NCBI GenBank assembly: GCA_963576565.1
Contig: OY755048.1
Location: forward strand, 7,274,136-7,338,135
DNA length: 64,000 nucleotides
Direction: 5' to 3'
Origin: Aspidapion aeneum
Lineage: Eukaryota > Arthropoda > Insecta > Coleoptera > Brentidae
Shown: piece by piece, positions 1 through 34,393 of the stretch
How positions within the stretch are numbered: the first letter of the stretch is position 1
Layout: the number at the start of each line of letters is the position of its first letter
Translations under genes and position numbers: made by a program
The notes under the pieces: model-generated
The model's database searches: none
What the model was told of the DNA's origin: nothing
What the model saw: the letters and a program-made list of their open reading frames with translations, nothing else

Positions 1-1
1 A

Positions 2-373
2 TCCAAGCACTATAATATAAAAACAGTATTTTCATCAGGAAATACGATAAGGAGTTTTGTAACTAAAACAAAACCAGAAAATCCTTCAAATAATAAGGAA
101 TGTATTTACCAAATCCCGTGTGAGTGTGGTGAATCATATGTAGGTGAAACGAAACGCCCTCTTCAGGTTAGAGTAAATAAACAACTAAAAACTATTAAAA
201 AATCCGGTTTAGCGGATCATGCGTGGTCAAATGATTACAGGATTCAGTGGTCAGAAGCTAAAGTTTTGCATAAGGAGTCGCATTGGCGAAAACGAAAGTT
301 TATTGAAGCTGCGTTTATAATGCAGAATAAAGAAGTTTTCAGTCAACCAAGCACGGACTTACCAAACATATGA
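2..373 (+). mobile_element. Penelope-like retroelement, C-terminal GIY-YIG endonuclease fragment
   Basis: An open frame of 123 codons is cut by the left window edge and stops at 371-373. It reads like the C-terminus of Penelope-like retroelement proteins. After a linker (HYNIKTVFSSGNT) comes a GIY-YIG nuclease start (YQIPCECGESYVGETKRPL), then the usual AxHAW and IxWxxAKxL/KRKxIEAAFI blocks. In this family the domain nicks target DNA for reverse transcription. The visible frame is intact, but nothing of the reverse transcriptase is in view. It lies on the + strand in the Sra-1 intron before the exon at 862. Family assignment is from motif recognition. Confidence 0.75.
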
Positions 374-590
374 AACAACTCTTTAAGGAAAACAGGCGTC
401 TTAGGATTAAAAAGGGGGCGGGCCGTCACATCTGACTGCACACCAAGTAGTATAAGTAGTAGCCTAGAGACTAGATTGTTTAGTTTATTCTTAAGAACGT
501 TTACAGATACTTTCTAAGCGAAGTCCGTCGTGTTTTAAAATAAATAAAGACAATAGAATTCCAAAATTTTATTTCTATAAGATGATTATT
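374..590 (+). mobile_element. 3' untranslated tail of the Penelope-like element
   Basis: This non-coding tail follows the endonuclease stop. It shares a long block with 2096-2300: the AACCAAGCACGGAC start, the CTGACTGCACA...CAAGTAGTA middle, and the AAAATAAATA...TCCAAAATTTTATTTCTA end. The shared block defines the element's 3' end at about 585. Confidence 0.55.
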
Positions 591-841
591 GGCGGATATG
601 GATGAATTATGAACTAGACCAGCTAATAGAAAGTAATTAGCTTGGTTGCGACATCTACAGGAAATGGATGAGAACCAAGAAAAATAATGAACCGGAGACT
701 TGCAGGCAGAGTAAGAGGGAGGAAGGTGGCGAAGAATCGTACCTGAGAAGGTAGAATGGAGGACTCTGGTTAAACAGATTAGCTTGTTAGATTAGTATTA
801 GTACGCGCTAGTTGAAAACTTTAACTTAGGGTTAATTATAA

Positions 842-23833
<22,992 letters not shown>

Positions 23834-23966
23834 AGTTTTACATGATGTAAGTTTTGATATGTAATTTTTTATTGAAATTCTTTAATCCGAATTTTTTTAA
23901 AATGATGTTTGGAACTTGAGTGGGTTTGGCTCTCTCTCAAGTGTTCAAGAATTGGTTCGGCCTTGT

Positions 23967-26290
23967 GACGTCACTGGATATTGGAGGCTTGCTCTATTAT
24001 TAAGGACGCCAATGTGAAAATACAGGTTGTTTCAACATAAAGGTTTATGTATTTTGGGTATTTTTCGTGCGAATTTAATTTTTAATTATATTTCAAATAG
24101 GGAAAGTGGGCCTAGTGATATCTTGTTTTGAATGTCTTTACCGTGTAGACATTTTAAAAATCTATCGAATCGTTTTTGAGATATTTGCCCTCAACTTAAT
24201 ATAGAGCGATAAAAAAATACATAAAAGAAAAAATAAGAACCACTGCATAATGTTCCTTTAACATTGGTACATAAATTTTAACAAATCTATTAATTAGTTG
24301 AAGTAGCATAAGATTACAGAATTATAAAAAAAAATGGTGCTTTTCGAGACATTAATAAAAAGCTTATGAGGGTTTAAAGGTGGGATTTTGGGTAATTTGA
24401 GCAAAAAAATTTTAAAATTCATATTTCTTTAGCCGTTACTCTAAGGACCCAAGTTCCAAGGTTGAAAAGGTAGCAAATGACCCCAACAATATCCCAAAAA
24501 ATTTTGACGGTTCTTGTGCCGAACACCCTGTATAGAGGCAGAGGTTAAGTTCATTATTTTTTGGTTTAGTTTAAGATGGCTTTCCTACTTTGAAATGAGA
24601 AAATGTTTTATTTTCTGAAACGGCCATTTAAAAAGTCCCTGACTGTACCAGAAATACCCAAAAATTCCTCGGTTACGTTTAAGTTGAAACACCCTGTTTA
24701 ATAAGGGATCTAACAAAATTTGACGTCACTGAATATTGGAGGCTTGCTCTATTATTAAGGACGCCAATGTGACCTAAATACAGGGTGTTTCAACATAAAG
24801 GTTTATGTATTTTGGGTATTTTTCATGCGAATTTAATTTTTAATTATATTTCAAATAGGGAAAGTGGGCCTAGTGATATCTTGTTTTGAATGTCTTTACC
24901 GTGTAGACATTTTAAAAATCTATCGAATCGTTTTTGAGATATTTGCCCTCAACTTAATATAGAGCGATAAAAAAATACATAAAAAAAATAAACATAAAAG
25001 AAAAAATAAGAACCACTGCAAAATGTTCCTTTAACATTAAGTAAAAATCAAAATCGACGTGTTCGGTGTTGGCAAAATTTTAAATATATACATACAGGGT
25101 GTTCGGTACATGATCCGTCAATATATTGTTTGGGTCATTTGCTACCTTTTCATCCTTGGATCTTGGGTCCTAAGAGTCACGGCTAAAGAGATATGGATTT
25201 TTTATTTTTTTTTCTCAAATTACCCAAAATCCCACCTTTAAACCCTCCTAAGGTTTTTATTAATGTCTTAGAAAAGCACCATTTTTTTTAAATAATTCTG
25301 TAATCTTATACTTCTTTAAATAATTAATAGATTTGTTAAAATTGATGTACTAAAGGGACATACAAGGTTTTTTATTGAAGAACATTAGCGATTTTGTGAA
25401 AAAAAATCGATTTCAAAATTAAAAATTACCTTTCTAACGGCATGCGACACATTGATTAAAAAAAAACATTTCTGCTTTAAAATACGGATATTCCGTCAGA
25501 AGGGCGAGACTCGTTCGGAATTGGTAAGAAAAACAATTTGATGTTTATGATCGTTTACCTACTTAAACAAAAGTTAAGCTTTAACCAATAATGTATTGTG
25601 TTCTTTATTTATAAATTTTGTTTGAACGATTATTGCCCGCCTCACGGAATATCCGTATTTTAAAGCAGAATTGTTTTTTTTAATCAATGTGTAGCATACC
25701 GTTAGAAAGGTAATCAACTAGAGAAGTTTTTAAAAGAAAATGAAGTTCTCAAGTGTCGATACTTTTTTTAATTTTTAATTTTGAAATTGATTTTCTTTCA
25801 CAAAATCACTAATGTTCTTCAATATAAAACCTCGTATGTCCCTTTGGTACATAAATTTTAACAAATCTATTAATTAGTTGAAGTAGCATAAGATTACAGA
25901 ATTATAAAAAAAATGGTGCTCTTCCAGACATTAATAAAAAGCTTACGAGGGTTTAAAGGTGGGATTTTGGGTAATTTGAGCAAAAAACTTTTAAAATTCA
26001 TATTTCTTTAGCCGTTACTCTAAGGACCCAAGTTCCAAGGTTGAAAAGGTAGCAAATGACCCCAACAATATCCCAAAAGATTTTGACGGTTCATGTGCCG
26101 AACACCCTGTATAGAGGCAGAGGTTAAGTTCATTATTTTTTGGTTTAGTTTAAGATGGCTTTCCGGCTTTGAAATGAGAAAATGTTTTATTTTCTATAAC
26201 GGCCATTTAAAAAGTCCCTGACTGTACCAGAAATACCCAAAAATTCCTCGGTTACGTTTAAGTTGAAACACCCTGTTTAATAAGGGATCT
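23967..26290. mobile_element. Duplicated, nested foldback cluster
   Basis: GACGTCACTG(G/A)ATATTGGAGG...GACGCCAATGTGA occurs at 23967 and again at 24722, so the flank is duplicated. Copy 1 of a CAGG(G)TGTTTCAAC...GTTGAAACACCCTG element spans 24023-24696. Copy 2 spans 24781-26275 and contains a complete CAGGGTGTTCGGTAC...GCCGAACACCCTG element (25094-26109), of which copy 1 keeps only the right part. A further palindrome lies at about 25360-25840. The cluster starts about 130 bases after the Sra-1 stop. Confidence 0.7.
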
Positions 26291-27229
26291 AACAAAATTT
26301 ATATTTCGTAGTTATTTTAAATAAACTACAAAATTCCTCCTGTAGTCTAACCGACGCCACGCCAATGTTTGTTTGGACCTGTGTAAATTTATGGCATATT
26401 AAAGCATCTTTTAGTTAGCTTTTTCGCAGATGAAAATAAATTCATTTAGTACGGGGCCATAGCGTCTTTTGTGGGCTTTTTAATGAAGATTTAATGACCC
26501 CTATGTTGACCCTACTAACAATACCTGACCTATTAACAGACCCAAATTTGCCTCAGTCAAAAAGTAATGTTTAGGGTGTTATTTTTTTTTTTTAATTCTG
26601 AACGGTTTAAGGCCTAGTCTGCAGTTTTGTTGCAAATGTGTTTTTAGGCAGGGGAAATTCGCGACCTTTAAAAAACGTGCATTGATTTCCACCTTTTAAC
26701 AGTGAGTTCCAAGGATTTCCAGCGACTTTTATGTGATTCCCAGAAAAATGTACAGTGGTTCCCACCTGCAACTTTCCTCTCGATTTTTAGATTATCCCTT
26801 GTATCTTCTACTCTTTCACTCTCACTAAACTGGTCGCCTATTCAATTACCCATAGTCCTGCGATACAGAATGCCTCCTAGTTAGGGGCAAGATACTTTGC
26901 GTCTGCCCCAAGGACTGCATGGGGCTAAAATCTTAGGAAATCACTAAATCTGGATACCTCATACTCAGCCCCTGATCAAATGGAATAATTGCAAATTCAA
27001 GAGCAATTTTTCTGGCAATTTATATCGCTAATGATTACATTTGCGCAAACTAATCGATCGTTAGAATTTAGAGCCCCTATGTAGGTGCCGCCCCTGAACA
27101 TAATTTTTTTCGCATTTTATGGAAAGTTATTTCCTAATTATGATATGGGGACAAAATATGTTTGTCCCTTTCAGGCCCTAGGGGACTGGGAAGGAACCGG
27201 AGGCAAAGTATACAGTATTTAAAATGATA

Positions 27230-28300
27230 AAACTTTTTTAATAAAAAAAAACACAACTGCTAAATGTACTTACTAGTACTAGTTGCAGTTGGGTACAAAA
27301 TTGATAGGTATACCTATAATGTACGACATGCTTAAACTTTTAATTTTGATGCCCAAAGGGCACTTATGAAATTATACAGTTTTATATTTTTATTAATGAG
27401 GTTATTGTAATTTTGTACCCAACTGCGACTAGTAGGCACAAGTAGATTTAGCAGTTGGGCATTTTTTTTATTTAAACATTTTTTATTTCCAACTTTTAGG
27501 TTTAATTCTTATTCAACCTTATAGAAAGCACTTTGCATTTACCCATTGATTTAGCGTTACCTGGAAAGTATGTGTAGATTTTCTACGAACGCGAACAATA
27601 TTACCTTCCTTTTATTTGCTTCTTTTTTTTGTTTGGATCACGGAAATATGTGGTTAATTCAATGTGTGACACATACGCAATTCATTTAACTAAATCAAGG
27701 TACTTGATTGATTATTACCTAAATCATGCATTTGTGTCATACATTGAACTATCCCTAAATGGTAGATTAGGTGCGTTTCTACAAACATTGAGTGAAGGTG
27801 GGGGAGTGGATAGAGAGAGAGGGGGGAACTAGTAAAATGGTGTTGAAAAAAATCTAAAATCGTGTGCAGAATGAATTTTTGAAATCGCTCTATATTTGTG
27901 AAAGTTACAGCTACCACAATTACTAATAAAAAGGGCGGGGAGGAGAGATGGAGGGGTAGTAAGGAACTAATAAAATAATGTTGGAAAAAAAATCTTAAAG
28001 CGTGTGCAGAAAGAAATTTTGAAATCGACCTATATTTGATAAAATTATTACAACAGAAGGAGATATGGGTGGCAGGGACAAGTACAAAGTAATTAAAGCC
28101 TGAAATTTAGATAATTTGTATGCCTTAAACCCTACATCATGTGAAAATATGGCGTCTGACGACCGCCATGTTAATTCCTGTTTAAAAAAATATAGCCTAT
28201 AACACCTTCGGGATCCGTAGCAATCCAACGACACCTTTTTTGTCACAATCGGTTCAGCCCTTAAGCGTCTAGCGTTATTCACACATACGTATCCCAAGGG
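27230..28300 (+). mobile_element. Interspersed repeat P, copy 1
   Basis: Shares its parts in order, inverted, with 60140-61095: GCAGTTGGGTACAAAAT, TGCCC(A)AA(A)GGGC, CTAGTAGGCACAAGTAGATTTAGCAGTTGGG, the ATCATGCATTTGTGTCA block and GGCGTCTGACGACCGCCATG. No coding capacity was seen. Confidence 0.65.
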
Positions 28301-28446
28301 AACCCCCCTCCCCCCCTCGTAACGCATTTCAAGCAAAAACACATTAAAAAAACATTGAGTGTAACGCAAAGCCAAAGCCTTGAGCGTTACGTAATTTAGG
28401 GCCACAAGCGAAAAATATTACTCTTTCTTTCGCGGTGCTGCAGGTG

Positions 28447-29478
28447 TATTTACGTTTCCGTGCTGATTTCACGGCAGCGCTGTTTTGAAATAGACACGGA
28501 AATGTTGCAACATATTTGGTTACAAATGCGTGTTGATTTTACGGCGCCGAAGCTCGAACAAGGCACGGATTTGTATTGAATTACGCAGCGCAGGGCTTTA
28601 CTTATTAGTGCACATTTGAAACTTAAATTGGATTCACGTTGTTTATTAGTTTGATTTTGAGGTTATATGTTTGTTAATATGAAAATTATGGAGCAGTTTA
28701 AAAGTATTTGTACTAATATTACAATAAGTTTGAAGAACACTCTTCCATTAACTATACCTGCAAAGTTCAGTGTTCATTGTCTTACACCGGCAACTACGAC
28801 GACAGATGTTGTTCTGTTATTAATAAATTTTAATGATTTAAATGATTTTCACTTGATTTCTAACCATATGACAATAGAAAGTTTCAAAAACCTAACCTAA
28901 CGAAAGCTAATCAATCAAATCTAACCGAACCGAACCACAGCAAACTGAACTAATATTTTTTTCAAAAAAAAACTTTCCTGAGTTCCTACCCGGGATCCTA
29001 GATGATGTGAATCCGAACCGAACCGATCCTAACTAAACCGAACCAAACCTAACCAAACTAAACTATAACACCCTCTAGGATCCCGGGAAAGAAGACAGGA
29101 AAGTTTTTTTTTAATTGTTGGTTCAGTTTGCTTTGGTTCGGTTCGGTTTGGTTCAATTCGGTTCGTTTCGGATTCACATCCTCTAGGATCCCGGGTAGGA
29201 AGTCAGGAAAGTTTTTTTTCTGAAAAAAATTATTGGTTCAGTTTGCTTTGGTTCGGTTAGATTTGATTGATTAGCTTTCGTTATGTTAGCGTTTTAACCT
29301 GACAATTGCATACGCTTTTGTAATAGTTTAATGAGCGATGTTCTCTTACAGATCCGTGCTCATTTCGAGATCAAAACTCTTAAAATCAACACGTATTTGA
29401 ACCCAAATATATTGTATCATTTCCGTGTCTATTTCAAAACCGCGCCGACGTGAAATGAGCACGGAAACGTAAATACGC
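28447..29478. mobile_element. 1.03-kb long-inverted-repeat element with 12-bp flanking duplication
   Basis: GTGCTGCAGGTG stands directly outside both ends (28435-28446 and 29479-29490). The arms begin TATTTACGTTTCCGTGCT and are inverted over hundreds of bases, including AGCTAATCAATCAAATCTAACC / GGTTAGATTTGATTGATTAGCT and CCCGGGATCCTAG blocks. Target duplications near 9-12 bp with long inverted arms suggest a Mutator-like or foldback class. No transposase is inside; the 77-codon frame at 28667-28900 is not recognised. Confidence 0.8.
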
Positions 29479-30030
29479 GTGCTGCAGGTGGGTAAAAAGT
29501 GATCTACCACGCTCTTGTGGTCCAATTTCGCTAACACTGGCCAAAATATAAGTCAATGACGTTTTTGTATTGTAAATGACAACATTTTTGCTCCTAACTA
29601 GGGGGCCTTGGTTATAGCTTCGATTTTTTTTATTTAGCAGGCTTGTGGGTAATTACATGGACTACAATCTAAGTGAGATCTAGATGTGCAGGTGCAATAC
29701 TACAGAAGATGTAAGGGATAACCTAAAAACATATTTTTCCCCTTACGTTCCCTAGGAGCTATATGTATTTAAAAAAATTGACAGCTGAAGAAACAGTACT
29801 TGGAGGTCAATGTACTTGCCAAGTTACAATATTTTAGCTTAAATCGTTCAGAAATAAAAACATAATTTGGAACCCTAACCTTACTTTTTGACTGAGATAT
29901 TTTTGGGTCTGTTAACAGGTCAAGCAGCGTTGGTAGAATCATTAGTGGTGACATAAAATCTTTGTTAAAAAGCCCACAAAGGCCAAATTTTGAGCCGTGG
30001 CCCCAAACTAATTGCTGAAGCAATAAATAT

Positions 30031-31334
30031 GTATATTATATTTATTGAAATTATTTATGAATAGGTAGCGATACACTCACTCACCTATCTATAGGTAGCT
30101 GCCAACATTTTATTATAAAAAAACCATTTTGTAATTTTATAATATTTACATATTCATCTTCTTTTATTACAAGTTTTATTTAGTTTGATAAATTATCTTA
30201 AAACTAATTAGGATCTCGGTTAGTTTTTCTGAAAAAAAAAAAGAAAGGAAATGACAGGTAAATATTAAAAAATTACAAGATAATGGAATCTTGAATAAAA
30301 TAATTTTATAGTTTTTTTTTTAGAAAAGTTAGATCGGTTTAAAAAATATTTTTTTTCTAGTTTCGCTTGAAATAAATAAGTTAGTTAAATGCCAGACATG
30401 TAGTATGTACCTGATTTTGCATTTTGGCTTTTTTTATTAAAACACTCATTCTAATTACACAAAATTTTATAGTTCTAGTAAAAAAATATATTTGACATTT
30501 TAGTACCAAGTTTTCACTAAGATATTAAATTTTGTTAAGTAATGTAGCAAATATATAATGCAATTTTTTATTTATTTATATTTTTACTTTCCATTTCTTT
30601 TTTAACTAACTACAATTTTAAAAACCTACCTAGTTTTTTCCTTAAAAACGCGATTGATTTTTTAACGATTTTTTACTACTTTTACAAAAAATTTTAGAAA
30701 ATTTTATTTACCTATGTTAATTGCAAACTCTGTCTTAACTAGTAATGCGCATAAATCAAAAACTATTTAGAAAATTTTTATAAAATTTTATGGCTATTCG
30801 AAAACTGTTTGCGCGCAAAATTATTTTTTATAATTCCTTTAACAGAACCTGGTTTATCTATACTCTATTAACGGGATCAACTTATATAAAAATTGAGCCT
30901 AAAAACTACCTATTAACTTTGTTAAATCTTTTGTTGAGCTTTATTGGACAGAGGACTGTAATGCAACCTTAAACCAATTTTTATATCTATCTTTATTTTG
31001 TATGAGTTATTTTGTTAAATTTGTTTTGATAAACTGGGTCCAGTTGTATATATTATTATAATACGACTCTTATCGTAATTATTATTTAATTATAAATATA
31101 AATGTTTGTATTAATTATCTGCATTTTTTTTCCTTCACTTTTTCTAATTATTTCGATTCTTCCCACGACGGTACTCAAAAACCACACATGACAAACCATA
31201 AACTCTTCATTTTCATGCGAAAGTGTCTTGTTTCGGAAAAACCCTTTTTTCTCCAATTTTAATAGATAGGTACTACCATATTACATTTTAAAATGATTGA
31301 ATGAAAGATAATTTTTTTATTCAATTATTATATA
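30031..31334. other. AT-rich spacer, nothing recognised
   Basis: No gene, repeat boundary or site could be supported in this stretch between the inverted-repeat region and the MITE at 31335. Confidence 0.5.
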
Positions 31335-31987
31335 CAGTGTGTCCACGTAAGTTGGCTGCATATGGGAAACTTTTTTATTATTAGCTTTACGAAAAAAAGT
31401 TATTCTTCATAAAAAGTTCTGCATGGTCCAAAACCTAAAATGCAACCATCAGATGTTAAATTTATTCAGTCATATTACGAGGTTTGTCAAAAAATGTGAT
31501 TTTTGCTCTACAGTAAAGTACCTTTCTTTTTGACAATATCGAAAATTTTTATAAAGAAAATATGTTTAGAATTAAAAATAGCTTTCAAATATTCAACATT
31601 ATTTATTTACATTATTATTATTTGCATCCTAGATTAATTATGCATTAATGTGCAAACTTAAATTTCCAACGTAATCGCAGAGAAAATGTAGAAAAAAAAT
31701 ATTTTTTTAATGTAAATAAACAATGTTGAATATTTGAAAGCTATTTTTAATTCTAAACATCTTTTCTTTATAACAATTTTCGATATTGTCAAAAAGAAAG
31801 GTACTTTACTCTAGAACAAAAATCACATTTTTTGACAAACCTCGTAATATGACTGAAAAAATTTAACATCTGATGGTTGCATTTTAGGTTTTGGACCATG
31901 CAGAACTTTTTATGAAGAATAACTTTTTTTCATAAAGCTAATAATAAAAAAGTTTCCCATATGCCGCCAACTTACGTGGACACACTG
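31335..31987. mobile_element. Complete long-inverted-repeat MITE (TA duplication)
   Basis: Flanked by TA. The ends are CAGTGTGTCCACGTAAGTTG and the inverted CAACTTACGTGGACACACTG. The ~300-base arms are almost perfect inverted copies with a short centre. It is the uninterrupted relative of 15139-16285. The ends and TA site suggest Tc1/mariner mobilisation. Confidence 0.9.
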
Positions 31988-34393
31988 TATATTATTTTTT
32001 TAAAGAAATACAGTGTTTAATTTATGAATTTTATTTATCAAACCAAAAGGATAACATGAAAAACATTAAAAATCGAAAAGTGATTTTCTTAAGTACGGCA
32101 TAAATGCTCTAAACAGTTATGTTAAAAGCGAACAATATATGAGAAGATAAATAAATATACATATAGTCAATGACTTAAATGAAAACTGATTTTCTTTTCT
32201 ATTAAAATAAAAATTTTAAATACTAAAAATTAACTTATTTCAGTTATTAGTGTGATAACTAAACAAAGAGGCCATACAAGATTAGCTTAAAAATTGTGCT
32301 AAGGATATATCAAATAGTTTAAGTTTAGTTTCATTTAAGTCATCTAACTAACGCTAAAGAATATTAAGAACTAATAAAAAACCTACATACAAATTTCGAT
32401 GTTTACTGTATTTATTTACCAAAGTGCTACCGGGTGTTCCCTAATCTGACCAAATAAAATGTTTTACCAAATTTTATAGAATTCATTCACCTTTAAAAAA
32501 TAAATATAAGTTACAAACTTTTGCAAAGTTGATTTATAAGAAGTATCAAATTTAGAAACACCCGCTTCATTGTGGATGAACTACTCTAAATACAGTTTTA
32601 AACTATCGACATAATCACATTATTATTTGGATTGAATAAACAATGTTAAAGCTTATACAGATTGCGTAAAAGTTTTAACTAAATTTTGCCACATTCTTTA
32701 TAAGAACTTTACATTTATCAACTATCGACATATAATTTTATTTTTCAGCAATTTACTTTATAATATAATTAAATATCATGGCTAGATTTCTAGTTAGAAA
32801 GATAATTGGCCATATCATAGAGCCTAACCTGGATTTGAGGGATATAAAAAAATGTATTGCTGATTTTAGTAGTCAAAGAGCTCTAAATTGAGAATCCGGT
32901 TGATGCCACTTTGGCACCATTGAGCCTTTTGAAATATTCAAGATGGCGGCTGATAAAAGATAAAAAAATAAAAAAGTTTTTCAAAATTAAATATATTAAA
33001 AGCTCAGACCCCTCTCCCATCAGAAAAATTGTGGAAAAATGTTTAAATTCAATAGATTTTGCAAAAAACATGTAATTATTTATTTAAATTTTTTAAACGT
33101 TCCCACTTTACGGACGCCACGAAAGTGTTACCCACAATCTATTTTAAGTGAAAATTTTATTGTCTGCAAAAAAGTATAACATACTTTTTTTCAAAAAAGG
33201 CTTCATTTCATTGAAAATGGGTTAAACTTCAAATATTTTATGTATTTATTCTTAAAAAAATGCGCAAGAAATCAGCATTTTGGGGATACGTAAGGGTACA
33301 TAGCTCTGCAAGGGTAGCTCGAAGATATCTCGCTTAATAGGTCTTGTAATGAGCGTTCTGTCTTCCCTTTACATATTTTCTCAAAAAATAACTACTTTCT
33401 GAGTAAACCGCTATTAAAGGAAAAATTAGTAAAAATCCAAGATGGCGGCGTCATTTTGACAATGTTCCTGAAGGAAAAGGGGTGAGGGCTTTGATTATGT
33501 TTAATGGTACCCTAAGGACTATTGATTCTACCTAGTCTTGGTTTTATGTTTACATATATTGTTAATTTTTTTATCCCTACTAGGGTGCCATTTTGAATAT
33601 TTCAAAATGCTCAAGGGTGCCAAAGTGGCATCAAACGGATCGTTGAAGTAAAGTCTTGGGCTACCAGAATCAGCAATAAATTTTTCTATATACGTCAAAT
33701 CCAACCTCTTTGAAAATCTTCCTGACTATTCCGAATCAAAGTTAATTTTATGCAAAAGGTAACAAACAGTTTTTCTTCCCTAGCCACCTGCATAAAAATA
33801 TGAAGCATTAAAAAAAATATTTGTATTAAGTTGCATAAAATAGCGACGGATTACCCTGTACACTGTTAAAAGGTCGAGAAATGATTATTTTTTAAAAATG
33901 TAGTGTTTTAATATTAGTTGTTTTTAAAATCACTTAGTAATAGGTTTTTAGCCATTCCATACTTAAATATTTTGCTAAACATTTTTACCAAAATTAAGAA
34001 AGGCTATTTCACAAAAATACAAGCAGTTAAAAATTATAAATCTAATTCACATATTTTAAATAGATGTATGCTTTAAAATGATTTTTTTTTACTTTGCGTT
34101 GTCCCTTTTATGGAATGGCTGTGTTTTTTATATATTTAACATGATAGGTAGTTTTTGGTTATAACATTTCCTAACCTAAATATTTATTATTTTAATAGAT
34201 ATTAAACTCATTATTATAGTCCAAAAGAAAATCTCTCAAATTATTATAAATTGGGTCTTGTAGTTATTTAGTTCTTTGTTAAATTGATGATATAATTTAA
34301 CGTCGGCAACTCCAAAAACTTCTAGTTCCCAAAAATGAATATAAACATTAGACTAGTACATTACATAATAATTTTATATAAACATTAATCAGT
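31988..34393. other. Spacer between MITE and Scamp; weak TIR element
   Basis: A CGGGTGTTCCCTAATCTG word at 32431 and a TTACCCTG word ending near 33858 may be the decayed ends of another mariner-like element. TTTATT at 34183-34188 (AATAAA on the minus strand) is a possible Scamp poly(A) signal, about 210 bases past its stop. No gene is seen. Confidence 0.3.

Larger units (their letters stand above)
26400..30030. repeat. 3.6-kb region bounded by inverted arms
   Basis: Left arm ~26440-26610 (GTGGGCTTTTTAA, ACAGACCCAAA, CTGAACGGTTTAAG) matches right arm ~29830-30010 inverted (CTTAAATCGTTCAG, TTTGGGTCTGT, AAAAAGCCCAC). The pattern is of an old long-inverted-repeat element later filled by the repeats at 27230-28300 and 28447-29478. 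No gene is recognised inside. Confidence 0.5.

Noticed and set aside
27629..28405. Overlapping short frames
   Set aside because: They lie in interspersed repeat P, which occurs again at 60140-61095 without keeping the frames.
28886..29290. Telomere-type (CCTAA)n or (TTAGG)n sequence
   Set aside because: Only two or three adjacent units, within CCGAACC-rich arms of the foldback element.
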